In this document: positions 27,538-35,384 of the stretch, piece by piece | How the letters are laid out: every line of letters begins with the position of its first letter | How positions within the stretch are numbered: the stretch's first letter is position 1 | Notes under the pieces: model-generated | Told to the model about the DNA's origin: nothing | The model's input: the letters and a program-made list of their open reading frames with translations, nothing else | Database searches by the model: none | Program-made: the position numbers and the translations under genes | Source of the DNA: Photobacterium angustum | GTDB lineage: Bacteria; Pseudomonadota; Gammaproteobacteria; Enterobacterales; Vibrionaceae | Assembly (NCBI RefSeq): GCF_003026365.1 | Contig: NZ_PYOM01000005.1 | Location: 202,252-266,251, forward strand | DNA: 64,000 nt | Direction: 5' to 3'

Positions 27538-28659
27538 TTAGACAACAGACAAAGCCCAATGGTTATCCCACATAATCGCACTTTGTTTTGACGTCTTTTT
27601 AAAATGGGTATCAATACTGAGTATTTTCCCTGCTCCCGAGCCGACAATCCAATGGTTATCTAGCATTGCAACACCAGAAGCATCAACTAAAGGCTTTACC
27701 TCAACTAACTCTCGCGTTGATTGCTCCCAAATACCGTAACAATTACCTCTTGGTGAGGTTGCTAATAAATAGCCATCAATCGTACCAATACTGGCAATGT
27801 AATGATTAAACCTCAACCATTGTTCATCTTCAGCCAATAAAGAGTGCAATGCCTGACCCCGTTGATGCGTTGCCACCAGCGGTGCGGCATGTTCAGGCTC
27901 ACCACGATATTGTTGACCGCAAGCTATACCGCCATTATCCATTAAGCTAAGGTGGCGAATACTAAGTCGCTTATCTGCAAGTTCTGCTTGATCAACAATC
28001 TCACCTCGGCTTTTATCTAAATACACTAATGCCGGTTGCATTGAATCAAGATTTAACGGTGTTCGTCCTTGGGTATGTACCCCACCAACACCCACCGCTA
28101 AGGTATTATTATCAGCCCAAATCACTTCATGGGGGCCAATACCAAAACCGCTAAACTCAGCTACTTTGGGTAAACCTTGCTTGACCTCATAGACCCCAAT
28201 AATGCCACGACTGGTTGCTGATTCTCCTTCCGTTGTATACAAATACTGACCATCATCAGAAAAAACACCGTGGCCGTAAAAGTAACGATTAGGATCTGCT
28301 GCTCGCAACCCCCATTCTTTACATGATTGATGATCAAACACTTGAACATATTGCCCAGGACGGCGAGAAAAGACCGCCGTTAATGAGCCGTTACGTTGCA
28401 ACGCAATACCATGCCCCCGTGCAGGTAACATAATTTTCAACAGCGGATTTCCTGATAAATCAGCCACAACAGCTGCAAATTTCCCCGCAGCGGTTCGACT
28501 ACAACCTATCAATTTTGGCTGACGGTGTGATTGTGCTGAAGCACCATGCCGCGCGTTAACATCACAGCCCGTTAACGACATAAACGGTAACGTACTGGCT
28601 GATGAAAGAGCATAACCTAGTAATTTACGCCTCGTTAAATTAATCTCCATCGGTTGCAT
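27538..28659 (-). CDS. DUF1513 family exported protein, beta-propeller-like
   Basis: 373 residues of the DUF1513 family. A twin-arginine type start (TRRKLLGYALSS) is followed by a lipobox-like LTGC near residue 31. The remainder has repeated beta-rich segments (LYTTEGES, GIGPHEVIW, NHYIASIGTIDGYLLATS) consistent with a beta-propeller. Biochemical function is unknown. It is the last gene of a four-gene operon with two imelysins and a di-heme protein, overlapping the preceding gene by 20 bases. A role in periplasmic iron handling is inferred from that company. An internal start at 28650 is possible. Confidence 0.8.
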   Translation of the reverse strand: MQPMEINLTRRKLLGYALSSASTLPFMSLTGCDVNARHGASAQSHRQPKLIGCSRTAAGKFAAVVADLSGNPLLKIMLPARGHGIALQRNGSLTAVFSRRPGQYVQVFDHQSCKEWGLRAADPNRYFYGHGVFSDDGQYLYTTEGESATSRGIIGVYEVKQGLPKVAEFSGFGIGPHEVIWADNNTLAVGVGGVHTQGRTPLNLDSMQPALVYLDKSRGEIVDQAELADKRLSIRHLSLMDNGGIACGQQYRGEPEHAAPLVATHQRGQALHSLLAEDEQWLRFNHYIASIGTIDGYLLATSPRGNCYGIWEQSTRELVEVKPLVDASGVAMLDNHWIVGSGAGKILSIDTHFKKTSKQSAIMWDNHWALSVV

Positions 28660-29737
28660 TAAACCCCATCACAATACCTAGCTCTGCAGCTACATCATCG
28701 TGTAACGCTAACTGGATATATTCCAACCCATTGAACACATTAATTAATTCACGGTATCCAGCTTTTGTTTTTAGTAACGATCCCATACTCTTTTCTTGTG
28801 GCCAATCAGCTAACAACAATTCAAAACGCTGATTAATACGGTTCGCGGTGCTCTCATGCCCTTCTTTAATCAATAAAGCATTCAAACCATTGCCATTCGC
28901 TAAATAAAGCTGATGTAATGCTTCCACACTCGCTTTTAAACTCACCATTGATGTTTGTGAACGCCACGCTTCCGATTGATATGGTTTTGGTTTTCCCGGT
29001 TTCCCCATCGGACGAGTCAGCTTTTTAAGGGTGTAATCAAGCTGGTTATTGAGCGCGCCTAAATATTCCCCCAAGGCTAATGGCGGCGGTAATGTTTGCC
29101 ATGGGTTATGTTTCCATTCTGCGACTAAATCTGTGGCGGTTTGTACCATATGCCCTGTTATTGCATCGGCTAAATGACAATAATTAGCCTGAGATAACTG
29201 CTTTTGCTCTTGAAATAAAAACCACTCAGCAGCACCTAAACCTTGCACAACCACACTTTGATCAGCAATGTCTTGGCTACTAAATGTCTTCTCAGACTGT
29301 AGTAACTCTTTAAGCTTTCTACCTGTGGTGTTCTTTTTGTCAGGCCAAAATTGCACTTGCCAGCTTAACGCTAAAGCTTCTTCACTGCCTTTTTCTCGGC
29401 CTTGTAATGCCATCCAGCTTTGCATTGTTGATAGCCATGCATCTTGCGCCGCTTCTACAGACGCATCACTATACTGAGTACAAATATGACTAACGCTGTC
29501 ATGAAGTAAACGGGTCGATTGCTGATACTCTGTGGCTTCATCCAGTGACAATTCGTACACAGGCGTAAGATTAAAACCTAACGCCTCAGTAGCTTTTACA
29601 TTTTCAATCGGTAGCGTTTGTTTCGGCTCTGATTTTGAAACGTCAGTACTATCGTCACTACAACCAGTGGTCATAGTACTTAACGCCAATGTGCAAACAG
29701 TAAGAATAATCTGAGATTGGCTTGCATACTTCTTCAT
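28640..29737 (-). CDS. Imelysin-family lipoprotein, degenerate motif
   Basis: 365 residues, imelysin (M75/EfeO-like) domain. A lipoprotein signal is evident, with MTTGC giving Cys26. The helical repeats include WLSTMQSWMALQGRE near residue 106. The characteristic GxHxxE metal motif, present in the other imelysin of this operon, is replaced here by a GLGAAEW stretch near residue 167. Any metal site must therefore differ or be lost. Likely periplasmic, membrane-anchored, acting together with the di-heme protein and the first imelysin. Ligand unknown. Confidence 0.8.
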   Translation of the reverse strand: MKKYASQSQIILTVCTLALSTMTTGCSDDSTDVSKSEPKQTLPIENVKATEALGFNLTPVYELSLDEATEYQQSTRLLHDSVSHICTQYSDASVEAAQDAWLSTMQSWMALQGREKGSEEALALSWQVQFWPDKKNTTGRKLKELLQSEKTFSSQDIADQSVVVQGLGAAEWFLFQEQKQLSQANYCHLADAITGHMVQTATDLVAEWKHNPWQTLPPPLALGEYLGALNNQLDYTLKKLTRPMGKPGKPKPYQSEAWRSQTSMVSLKASVEALHQLYLANGNGLNALLIKEGHESTANRINQRFELLLADWPQEKSMGSLLKTKAGYRELINVFNGLEYIQLALHDDVAAELGIVMGFNATDGD

Positions 29738-29752
29738 TACAATACCGCTCCT

Positions 29753-31201
29753 TTACAATGAATTTAAAAACGCGACTAATGCTTGGCGATCAGATAAAGG
29801 CAGTTGCAACACTTTATCGCGGCTCATTTGTGCTTCGCCGCCATGCCATAACACCGCTTCCATAACTGTGCGAGCACGTCCATCATGTAAAAAGTTAGTG
29901 TGTCCGTTCACTTCCTCGGTATAGCCTAAACCCCATAACGGCGGTGTTCGCCATTCTTGCCCATTAGCTAAAAACTCAGGGCGATTATCAGCTAACCCTT
30001 CACCCATATCGTGTAATAACAAATCGGTATAAGGGTTGATAGTTTGTTCAGATAACGCTGGACGATTAGGTACGTTGGCTGTCTTAATATTCGTGCGGTG
30101 ACAACTTTCACAGCCAATATCAGCAAACAGCTTTTCACCTTTCATGACTTGAGGTTCTGTAATATTTCGACGTGCAGGAACCGCTAAATGCTGAGAATAA
30201 AATTCAACAAAATTAAGTACTTTTTCCGTCACTTCATGTTTGCCGCCATTAGGCAGCTCTTGGCAAATTGATTGCGCACCACTACAGTTTTCTTGTTCAA
30301 ATAACGCACTGGTTAAGCCTAAATCACCATTAAACGCGGCAGCATTTTGTTGCATTAAAGTTGGTTGTCCGGCTTTCCAACCAAAACGCCCAATGACAGT
30401 TTTATTTTCTTGTACATCCCACACTTGGTTTAACTTTCCACTTACGCCTTTATTTTCTGCGGCTTGCTCTTCAACAAAACTTTTTAACGTTTGCTCTGGA
30501 ATATGCTCTAACAAACCTAATCCAATCATTGGTGGCGCAATACGTGCAGACAGCATTACATCTTCCGCCATTGGGCCATAATTGAGATCCGTGATAGTTA
30601 AATTGGGCTTACGCAGGGTTATCACTTCACCGTCAGCAAACGTCACTGGTTCATCACTGTAGGTTAATGATATTTGCCCTTCAGGTTTCGCTTCAGGCAA
30701 GGCAAAATCTTGTAATTGATCGCCATACATCGGGTCTGGAATTGTGCCGCTTTTAATCAACTGTTTTTTCTGGGTATCTGTTAACGCAGGAATACTTAAA
30801 CGCACCAGCATAGACACAGAATTTGTATCGCCTTTTTCAGGTGGATGACCACGCCCATCTTTAATATGACAATTCTGGCAACCATTAGTATTAAATAACG
30901 GCCCTAAACCATCACGGGCATCGGTTGTTGCAGGCGCTTGTACCCAAGGGTTACGAAAAAAACTGTTACCAACACTGAAATCTAATCGCTTAGACATCGG
31001 CAAATTACTTGAAGGCAAAGAAAAGGCATTGGCACCTGTTTTTGGCGTTGTCGTATCACCGCCAGATTTAATTTTTGCCAGTCGCTCTTGGGTATATTTT
31101 GTTTTTTTTTCTTCAGGAATAGTGGATTCTGCCGACGCGATAACAGGCAGTAATCCTAACGACATCAACATCGTTGCTAAAGACTTCATACTCACACTCA
31201 T
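29753..31201 (-). CDS. Di-heme c-type cytochrome, DUF1111 (thiol oxidoreductase-like)
   Basis: 482 residues, exported (signal peptide to about residue 25). Two heme c attachment motifs are present: CQNCH near residue 98 and CESCH near residue 364. Conserved stretches such as LSARIAPPMIGLGLLE and FLHDGRARTVMEAVLWHGGEA are typical of the DUF1111 di-heme family, which is distantly like MauG and cytochrome c peroxidases. The usual genomic partners are imelysins, as here. A ferric/ferrous redox role in iron uptake is inferred, not shown. The second start (residue 5) is also possible. Confidence 0.85.
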   Translation of the reverse strand: MSVSMKSLATMLMSLGLLPVIASAESTIPEEKKTKYTQERLAKIKSGGDTTTPKTGANAFSLPSSNLPMSKRLDFSVGNSFFRNPWVQAPATTDARDGLGPLFNTNGCQNCHIKDGRGHPPEKGDTNSVSMLVRLSIPALTDTQKKQLIKSGTIPDPMYGDQLQDFALPEAKPEGQISLTYSDEPVTFADGEVITLRKPNLTITDLNYGPMAEDVMLSARIAPPMIGLGLLEHIPEQTLKSFVEEQAAENKGVSGKLNQVWDVQENKTVIGRFGWKAGQPTLMQQNAAAFNGDLGLTSALFEQENCSGAQSICQELPNGGKHEVTEKVLNFVEFYSQHLAVPARRNITEPQVMKGEKLFADIGCESCHRTNIKTANVPNRPALSEQTINPYTDLLLHDMGEGLADNRPEFLANGQEWRTPPLWGLGYTEEVNGHTNFLHDGRARTVMEAVLWHGGEAQMSRDKVLQLPLSDRQALVAFLNSL

Positions 31202-31283
31202 AGATTCTTATTATTAAAATACGAATAAAGTCGCCCTAACTGCTGGCGACTTATTTTTATATTTTTGTAGAGAGATAAGTCAC

Positions 31284-32537
31284 TTAGAACTGATGATCTG
31301 CTGTATCTGGATTTAGATTACTAACCCCAATAATACTTGCCGCTTTTTCAATTTCAGCCGTTTGCTGCACTAACGCCATAATAGATTTTTTCACCAACGC
31401 ATGGCCGGCTTTGTTATCTGTAGCAATAAGCTGATCAAAGTGTTGGTTATCTTTTTCAGCTGAATCAACAAGTGTTTGTAGTTGAGCACGAGTTTTATCA
31501 AATTCTGCTTTAATTTCAGCAGCGGCTTTCTTATCTTTCGCTGCTACTAAATCATTAATACTTGGGCCTGTTAACACTTCACCATTAGTACGGGTGTAAG
31601 TACCAGTGTAAACGTTATAGATACCTTGCTCATTGTAGTAATGCGAGTTATGGGTGTTATCTGAAAAACAATCGTGCTCGTCTTCCGTTGAATTGGCTTC
31701 TAATGCCACTTTCATACGCTCACCAGCAAGTTCACCTAATGAAAGAGAGCCCATACCAAATAGCATTTTACGCAAACCATTATCCGCTGATTCTGCTAGT
31801 AACTCACTACGGTAGTTCTTCGCTTCGGTTGCTGACCACTGCTTTTCCATCCATTGCAGATCGTTAATCAACAGTTGAGAAGAGGCCGTTAAATACTCAG
31901 CACGACGTTCACAGTTACCGTTAGTACACGCTTCGCCTTTTACAAAATCTGTAAATTTACGATCGCCAGCACCACTCTTAGTACCGTTAAGATCTTGTCC
32001 CCACAATAGGAACTCAATGGCGTGATAACCAGAAGCAACGTTTGCTTCAGAGCCACCTAATTCATTTAAGTCAGCAATTAATTCAGGCGTGATCTTAGTA
32101 ACATCAATCTCTTTATTACCCACATTCAGGGTTTTACTTGCTACGATATTCGCTTTTGCGCCTTCATTACCAAGCTCGTGTTGGTAATCTTTCGCTACGT
32201 AATCAATTAAACCTTCATCTAACGGCCACGCATTTAATTGTCCTTCCCAGTCATCAACAATACCGTTACCAAAACGGAATACTTCAGATTGTTGATAAGG
32301 AACGCGAGAAGCTTTCCATGCGGTACGTGCTGCTGAAAGTGTTTTTTCAGAAGGATTAGCAACAAGTGCAGCAATCGCTTTATCTAAATCTTGCGCGGTC
32401 GTTAATGCATCACTATAAACACTGTGTGCAAGATCTGCATAATGCGTCACCACTTCTTCTTTAGTTGCCGCTTGTGCCACGGTAGGCAACGTAAAAATCG
32501 CTGCCGCAATCAGAGTGTGAGTAAATGTTTTGTTCAT
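31284..32537 (-). CDS. Imelysin-family periplasmic iron-regulated protein
   Basis: 417 residues from the ATG at 32537, which has AGGAAG 8 bases upstream. The open frame begins at 32561. The signal peptide is MNKTFTHTLIAAAIFTLP..AQA. The imelysin domain carries the intact GxHxxE motif (GYHAIEFLLWGQDLNG) near residue 165 and KASRVPYQQSEVFRFG near residue 70. Relatives include IrpA and EfeO, which are iron-regulated and bind iron. It is the first gene of the operon, with a Fur-like box about 55 bases upstream. Confidence 0.88.
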   Translation of the reverse strand: MNKTFTHTLIAAAIFTLPTVAQAATKEEVVTHYADLAHSVYSDALTTAQDLDKAIAALVANPSEKTLSAARTAWKASRVPYQQSEVFRFGNGIVDDWEGQLNAWPLDEGLIDYVAKDYQHELGNEGAKANIVASKTLNVGNKEIDVTKITPELIADLNELGGSEANVASGYHAIEFLLWGQDLNGTKSGAGDRKFTDFVKGEACTNGNCERRAEYLTASSQLLINDLQWMEKQWSATEAKNYRSELLAESADNGLRKMLFGMGSLSLGELAGERMKVALEANSTEDEHDCFSDNTHNSHYYNEQGIYNVYTGTYTRTNGEVLTGPSINDLVAAKDKKAAAEIKAEFDKTRAQLQTLVDSAEKDNQHFDQLIATDNKAGHALVKKSIMALVQQTAEIEKAASIIGVSNLNPDTADHQF

Positions 32538-32591
32538 TAAAGCGTCTTCCTTGTTGAGCATTTCTTAATATAACCAAGAATGAAAATCTAA

Positions 32592-32610
32592 GTGATAATT
32601 GTTATTATTA
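32592..32610. promoter_or_regulatory. Fur-box-like site before the imelysin operon
   Basis: GTGATAATTGTTATTATTA reads as 7-1-7: TGATAAT (32593-32599), T, GTTATTA, with the right arm matching ATTATCA at five of seven positions. It lies about 55-73 bases before the imelysin start and fits iron repression by Fur. Confidence 0.55.
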
Positions 32611-32782
32611 AGACAATATATCAGATTGGTAACATTTTGAAACACATCAGCCGCATTTAATGGTAATAATTTGCATTTAATTTTTTAAAAAAACCATAAC
32701 TCGAACACATATAACGATTATCTCGATGTATTTCACGTATAACCTTTGCTATAGCTAGCGTAATGATACATATTGCACTACT

Positions 32783-32810
32783 GAGATTTATTACCGCAGT
32801 GATAAATCTC
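32783..32810. promoter_or_regulatory. 12-bp dyad before marR, probable operator
   Basis: GAGATTTATTAC, CGCA, GTGATAAATCTC: an inverted repeat of 28 bases with one G-T mismatch, centred about 50 bases before the marR start at 32848. The size and position suit an autoregulatory MarR operator. It could also fold as a 5' UTR hairpin. Confidence 0.55.
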
Positions 32811-32847
32811 AACACGTAATATGCCGCTGTAAGATTTGGAGATTTAC

Positions 32848-33351
32848 ATGGACAAGCACGAAGAAGTTCTGATCGCTCTTCGACAAATTATTCGCGCTAT
32901 CGACCTGCATTCAAGAAAATTGAACAAAAATGCAGGATTGACAGGCCCTCAATTAGTTTTGATGCGAGCGATTAAAGCATCAGGTGAAGAAGTGACTATT
33001 CGTCAGCTTTCTAATAACACTAATATGAGCCAAGCAACGGCTACTACCATTCTTGATCGACTAGAAAAACGCGGTTTAGTGGTACGTCAGCGTAGCCAAT
33101 TAGATAAGCGTAAAGTGCATGCTCACCTTACCGAAGATGGCTTAGCACTCCTTGAAAAAGCGCCATTGCCGCTACAAGACAGCTTTATATCTCAATACCA
33201 AGAGTTGGACGATTGGGAACAATCACTGCTACTGTCATCAGTACAGCGAATTTCAACCATGATGAATGCCGAACATCTTGATGTAGCTCCCCTACTTGAA
33301 GTAGGTAGCATTACTCAACAAGAAAAAACCAAAAGCGAATTAGAAGAGTAA
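32848..33351 (+). CDS. MarR-family transcriptional regulator
   Basis: 167 residues from the ATG at 32848, with GGAG 7 bases upstream. The frame also includes an earlier ATG at 32836. The winged helix-turn-helix is clear: VTIRQLSNNTNMSQATATTI near residue 50 and the wing with RSQLDKRKVHAHLTEDG near residue 85. A C-terminal tail rich in Gln, Lys and Glu follows the dimerisation helices. The effector is unknown. It is divergent from the iron-type imelysin operon and preceded by a strong dyad, so it probably controls itself and perhaps that operon. Confidence 0.85.
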   Translation: MDKHEEVLIALRQIIRAIDLHSRKLNKNAGLTGPQLVLMRAIKASGEEVTIRQLSNNTNMSQATATTILDRLEKRGLVVRQRSQLDKRKVHAHLTEDGLALLEKAPLPLQDSFISQYQELDDWEQSLLLSSVQRISTMMNAEHLDVAPLLEVGSITQQEKTKSELEE

Positions 33352-33383
33352 GCATCACACACGTTTGCAAATATTGAGATAAT

Positions 33384-33413
33384 AAAAAACCGATCAAGTG
33401 ATCGGTTTTTTAC
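33384..33413 (+). terminator. Terminator of marR
   Basis: AAAAAACCGATCA (33384-33396) pairs with TGATCGGTTTTTT (33399-33411). Usable on both strands. Confidence 0.88.
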
Positions 33414-33452
33414 TTTTGGTTATTTGGGCATCTTTACGTTTTTTGGAAACAC

Positions 33453-33850
33453 CTACGCACCATCTATAATATCTTGGCTAAGTTGATATATCCGCACAAT
33501 GAACCCAGCATCATCACTACCTACACCTTCTCTTTTTAGCCAAAACTGTCCTGCACTCGTTTTAACAAACTTGGTATGAAATTGTTCATTAATCGTTATT
33601 AGCGATACATACCGCCCCCATTTCTGAAATGGTAATTCCCCCCCAGAACCAACATCAAAAAACGTCTTCGATTTATTCTGATCGTTGGTTGCTGTTCAAT
33701 CAGAGTCAGCGCCCTAAATTGTTACTATTGATCCCACGCTTTTTGCTGATTCTCGATAACAATCAATTGACTTGCTAGATTCTGCATGTATTCACAATTC
33801 TATTGTTATTAACATCAACAACCCATCCGTAGCAAAATAGCGCAATGAGC
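33453..33850 (-). pseudogene. Unidentified decayed gene
   Basis: On the minus strand an 80-codon frame (33695 to a stop at 33453-33455) has protein-like content: DVGSGGELPFQKWGRY, TKFVKTSAGQFWLKREG and GFIVRIYQLSQDII. It has no start codon and is closed upstream by TGA at 33696-33698. Just upstream, other minus frames continue with plausible segments, NLASQLIVIENQQKAWDQ and CYGWVVDVNNNRIVN, each cut by stops. A run of seven G at 33636-33648 or so is one possible frameshift point. The pattern suggests a gene with several frameshifts. Its family was not recognised. Confidence 0.4.
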
Positions 33851-34229
33851 TAATAATCTAGAGTAAGAAAAAGAGAGTCAAGGCGACCCCATGCCATATG
33901 CAATGTTGCAATTGGGTAACAAAAAAAAACACAGCCAAAGAAAAGCGTGATCGAAATCACATGGTAATTTGGTGTTAAAAAATCATAAAACATCGGGGCT
34001 AAAGTGCCTTTCAAAAATGATCCATATCGTACTTTAATACATAAATTATTAAGTAAATCATAGTCAAAGAGAATTCGAGATAAATCTTTGAATGACACAA
34101 AAGTGACTAAATTAGTCACTTAAATCGTTAACCAATGTAAAAATTAGTGATCAACAAGGATGAAAGCTAAGTGGAATAAGTTATAAAATAGGCAAAATAA
34201 ATCAATGTGACGTACAAATTCAGTAATAT

Positions 34230-34304
34230 TTGCAACGTACATCATCATTTTGCAACAAAGTGAAACATGTGTTTTACATTGCTCACTTTTGCAATTAAAT
34301 TGCA
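34230..34304. promoter_or_regulatory. TTGCAA repeat cluster upstream of cyo
   Basis: The palindromic hexamer TTGCAA occurs at 34230, 34250 and 34289, spaced 20 and 39 bases (about two and four helical turns). The last copy is part of a perfect dyad, TGCAATT-A-AATTGCA (34290-34304). An imperfect long repeat, TTGCAACAAAGTGA/TCACTTTTGCAA, links the second and third copies. It looks like a multi-site operator. The protein is unknown. Confidence 0.4.
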
Positions 34305-34496
34305 CTCATAAACCTTATGAACAAAAGAAGGAAATCAGACACGGTTAATATCAATAATGAATAACAAATTTCTAAATTTTTGTTTTCAACGTTAAATAAT
34401 TACAAATAAACAATAAATATTTGACAATTCTTTTAAAGCAGTCTTCTGATTTTCATTACTGGATATTTGAAAGTAGTACAAAGTCAGGGAGGAAAA

Positions 34497-35384
34497 ATGA
34501 AGATAACACGTAGCAGGAAAGTTGGGATAACGATCCTTGCAATTTTATCAGTAGCACTTTTAACGTTCCTATTTACTAGCAGTAACATGGTTCTATTCGA
34601 TTCAAAAGGTTCGATTGGTCAAGCCCAGTCTTCACTGATCATTACATCAGTACTTTTGATGGCAATAATCATAGTCCCTGTTTTGCTGATGTCCGTGTAT
34701 TTCCCTTACAAATACCGCCACAGCAATAAAGATGCGGAATACAAACCAAACTGGGAGCACTCCACAAAAATCGAAGTGGTTGTGTGGGCAGTTCCTTGCT
34801 TAATCATTCTTGCGCTTGGTTGGATCACTTATCAAACCTCATATTCTCTCGACCCGCGTAAAGAGATTGCATCTGAAGAAAAACCGTTGACTATCCAAGT
34901 TGTTGCAATGAACTGGAAGTGGCTGTTTATCTACCCTGAACAGCAAATAGCAACAGTTAATGAGATTGCATTACCTGTTAACCGCCCAGTTAGATTCCTA
35001 GTTACATCTGACACTGCGATGAATTCATTCTTCATTCCACAACTTGGTAGCCAGGTTTACGCAATGGCTGGGATGGAAAATCGACTTCACCTCATGGCAG
35101 AAGAGAAAGGCGTTTACCGTGGTATTTCTGCGAACTACAGCGGCTTTGGTTTTACCAACATGAAGTTCAAAGCACACGCAGTTGACAATGCCGACTTTGA
35201 CCAATGGGTTCAAAAAGTAAAAGCATCCGACAAAGTATTGAACGACAGTAGCTACGACGTACTGACAGCAAATGCTAAAGAGCAAATTAAAACAGCTCAC
35301 CCTGTGACTTATTTTGCATCTGTCGATCCTCTTCGATTCAAAGATATTATTGAAAAACACGCGGGAGTCCAAAATGGCTTATAA
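34497..35384 (+). CDS. cyoA: Cytochrome bo3 ubiquinol oxidase subunit II
   Basis: 295 residues from the ATG at 34497, which follows GGGAGG. An upstream frame to 34467 is rejected. An N-terminal hydrophobic stretch and two membrane helices (about residues 38-62 and 85-103) are followed by a periplasmic cupredoxin domain ([20 protein letters not shown]). The CuA ligands of cytochrome c oxidases are absent ([14 protein letters not shown] in place of the Cys-x3-Cys loop), as expected for a quinol oxidase. Unlike E. coli CyoA, the lipobox cysteine is missing: the equivalent position reads FTSSNM. It overlaps cyoB by 11 bases. Confidence 0.94.
   Translation: MKITRSRKVGITILAILSVALLTFLFTSSNMVLFDSKGSIGQAQSSLIITSVLLMAIIIVPVLLMSVYFPYKYRHSNKDAEYKPNWEHSTKIEVVVWAVPCLIILALGWITYQTSYSLDPRKEIASEEKPLTIQVVAMNWKWLFIYPEQQIATVNEIALPVNRPVRFLVTSDTAMNSFFIPQLGSQVYAMAGMENRLHLMAEEKGVYRGISANYSGFGFTNMKFKAHAVDNADFDQWVQKVKASDKVLNDSSYDVLTANAKEQIKTAHPVTYFASVDPLRFKDIIEKHAGVQNGL

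Larger units (their letters stand above)
32538..32847. promoter_or_regulatory. Divergent promoter region of the imelysin operon and marR
   Basis: 310 bases between divergent genes. It holds a Fur-like box on the imelysin side (32592-32610) and a long dyad on the marR side (32783-32810), both listed separately. The rest is AT-rich without other recognised sites. Confidence 0.6.
33414..34496. other. Long intergenic region before cyo
   Basis: About 1.1 kb without an intact gene. The left part (33453-33850) carries decayed coding sequence on the minus strand, listed separately. The right part is AT-rich and contains repeated TTGCAA motifs (34230-34304) and the cyo promoter. A minus-strand open frame of 89 codons at 33850-34119 has no ribosome-binding site or recognisable content and is not called. 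Confidence 0.5.

Noticed and set aside
33850..34119. 89-codon minus-strand open frame with a hydrophobic segment
   Set aside because: No ribosome-binding site, no recognisable family, and it lies in AT-rich DNA upstream of cyo where such frames arise by chance.
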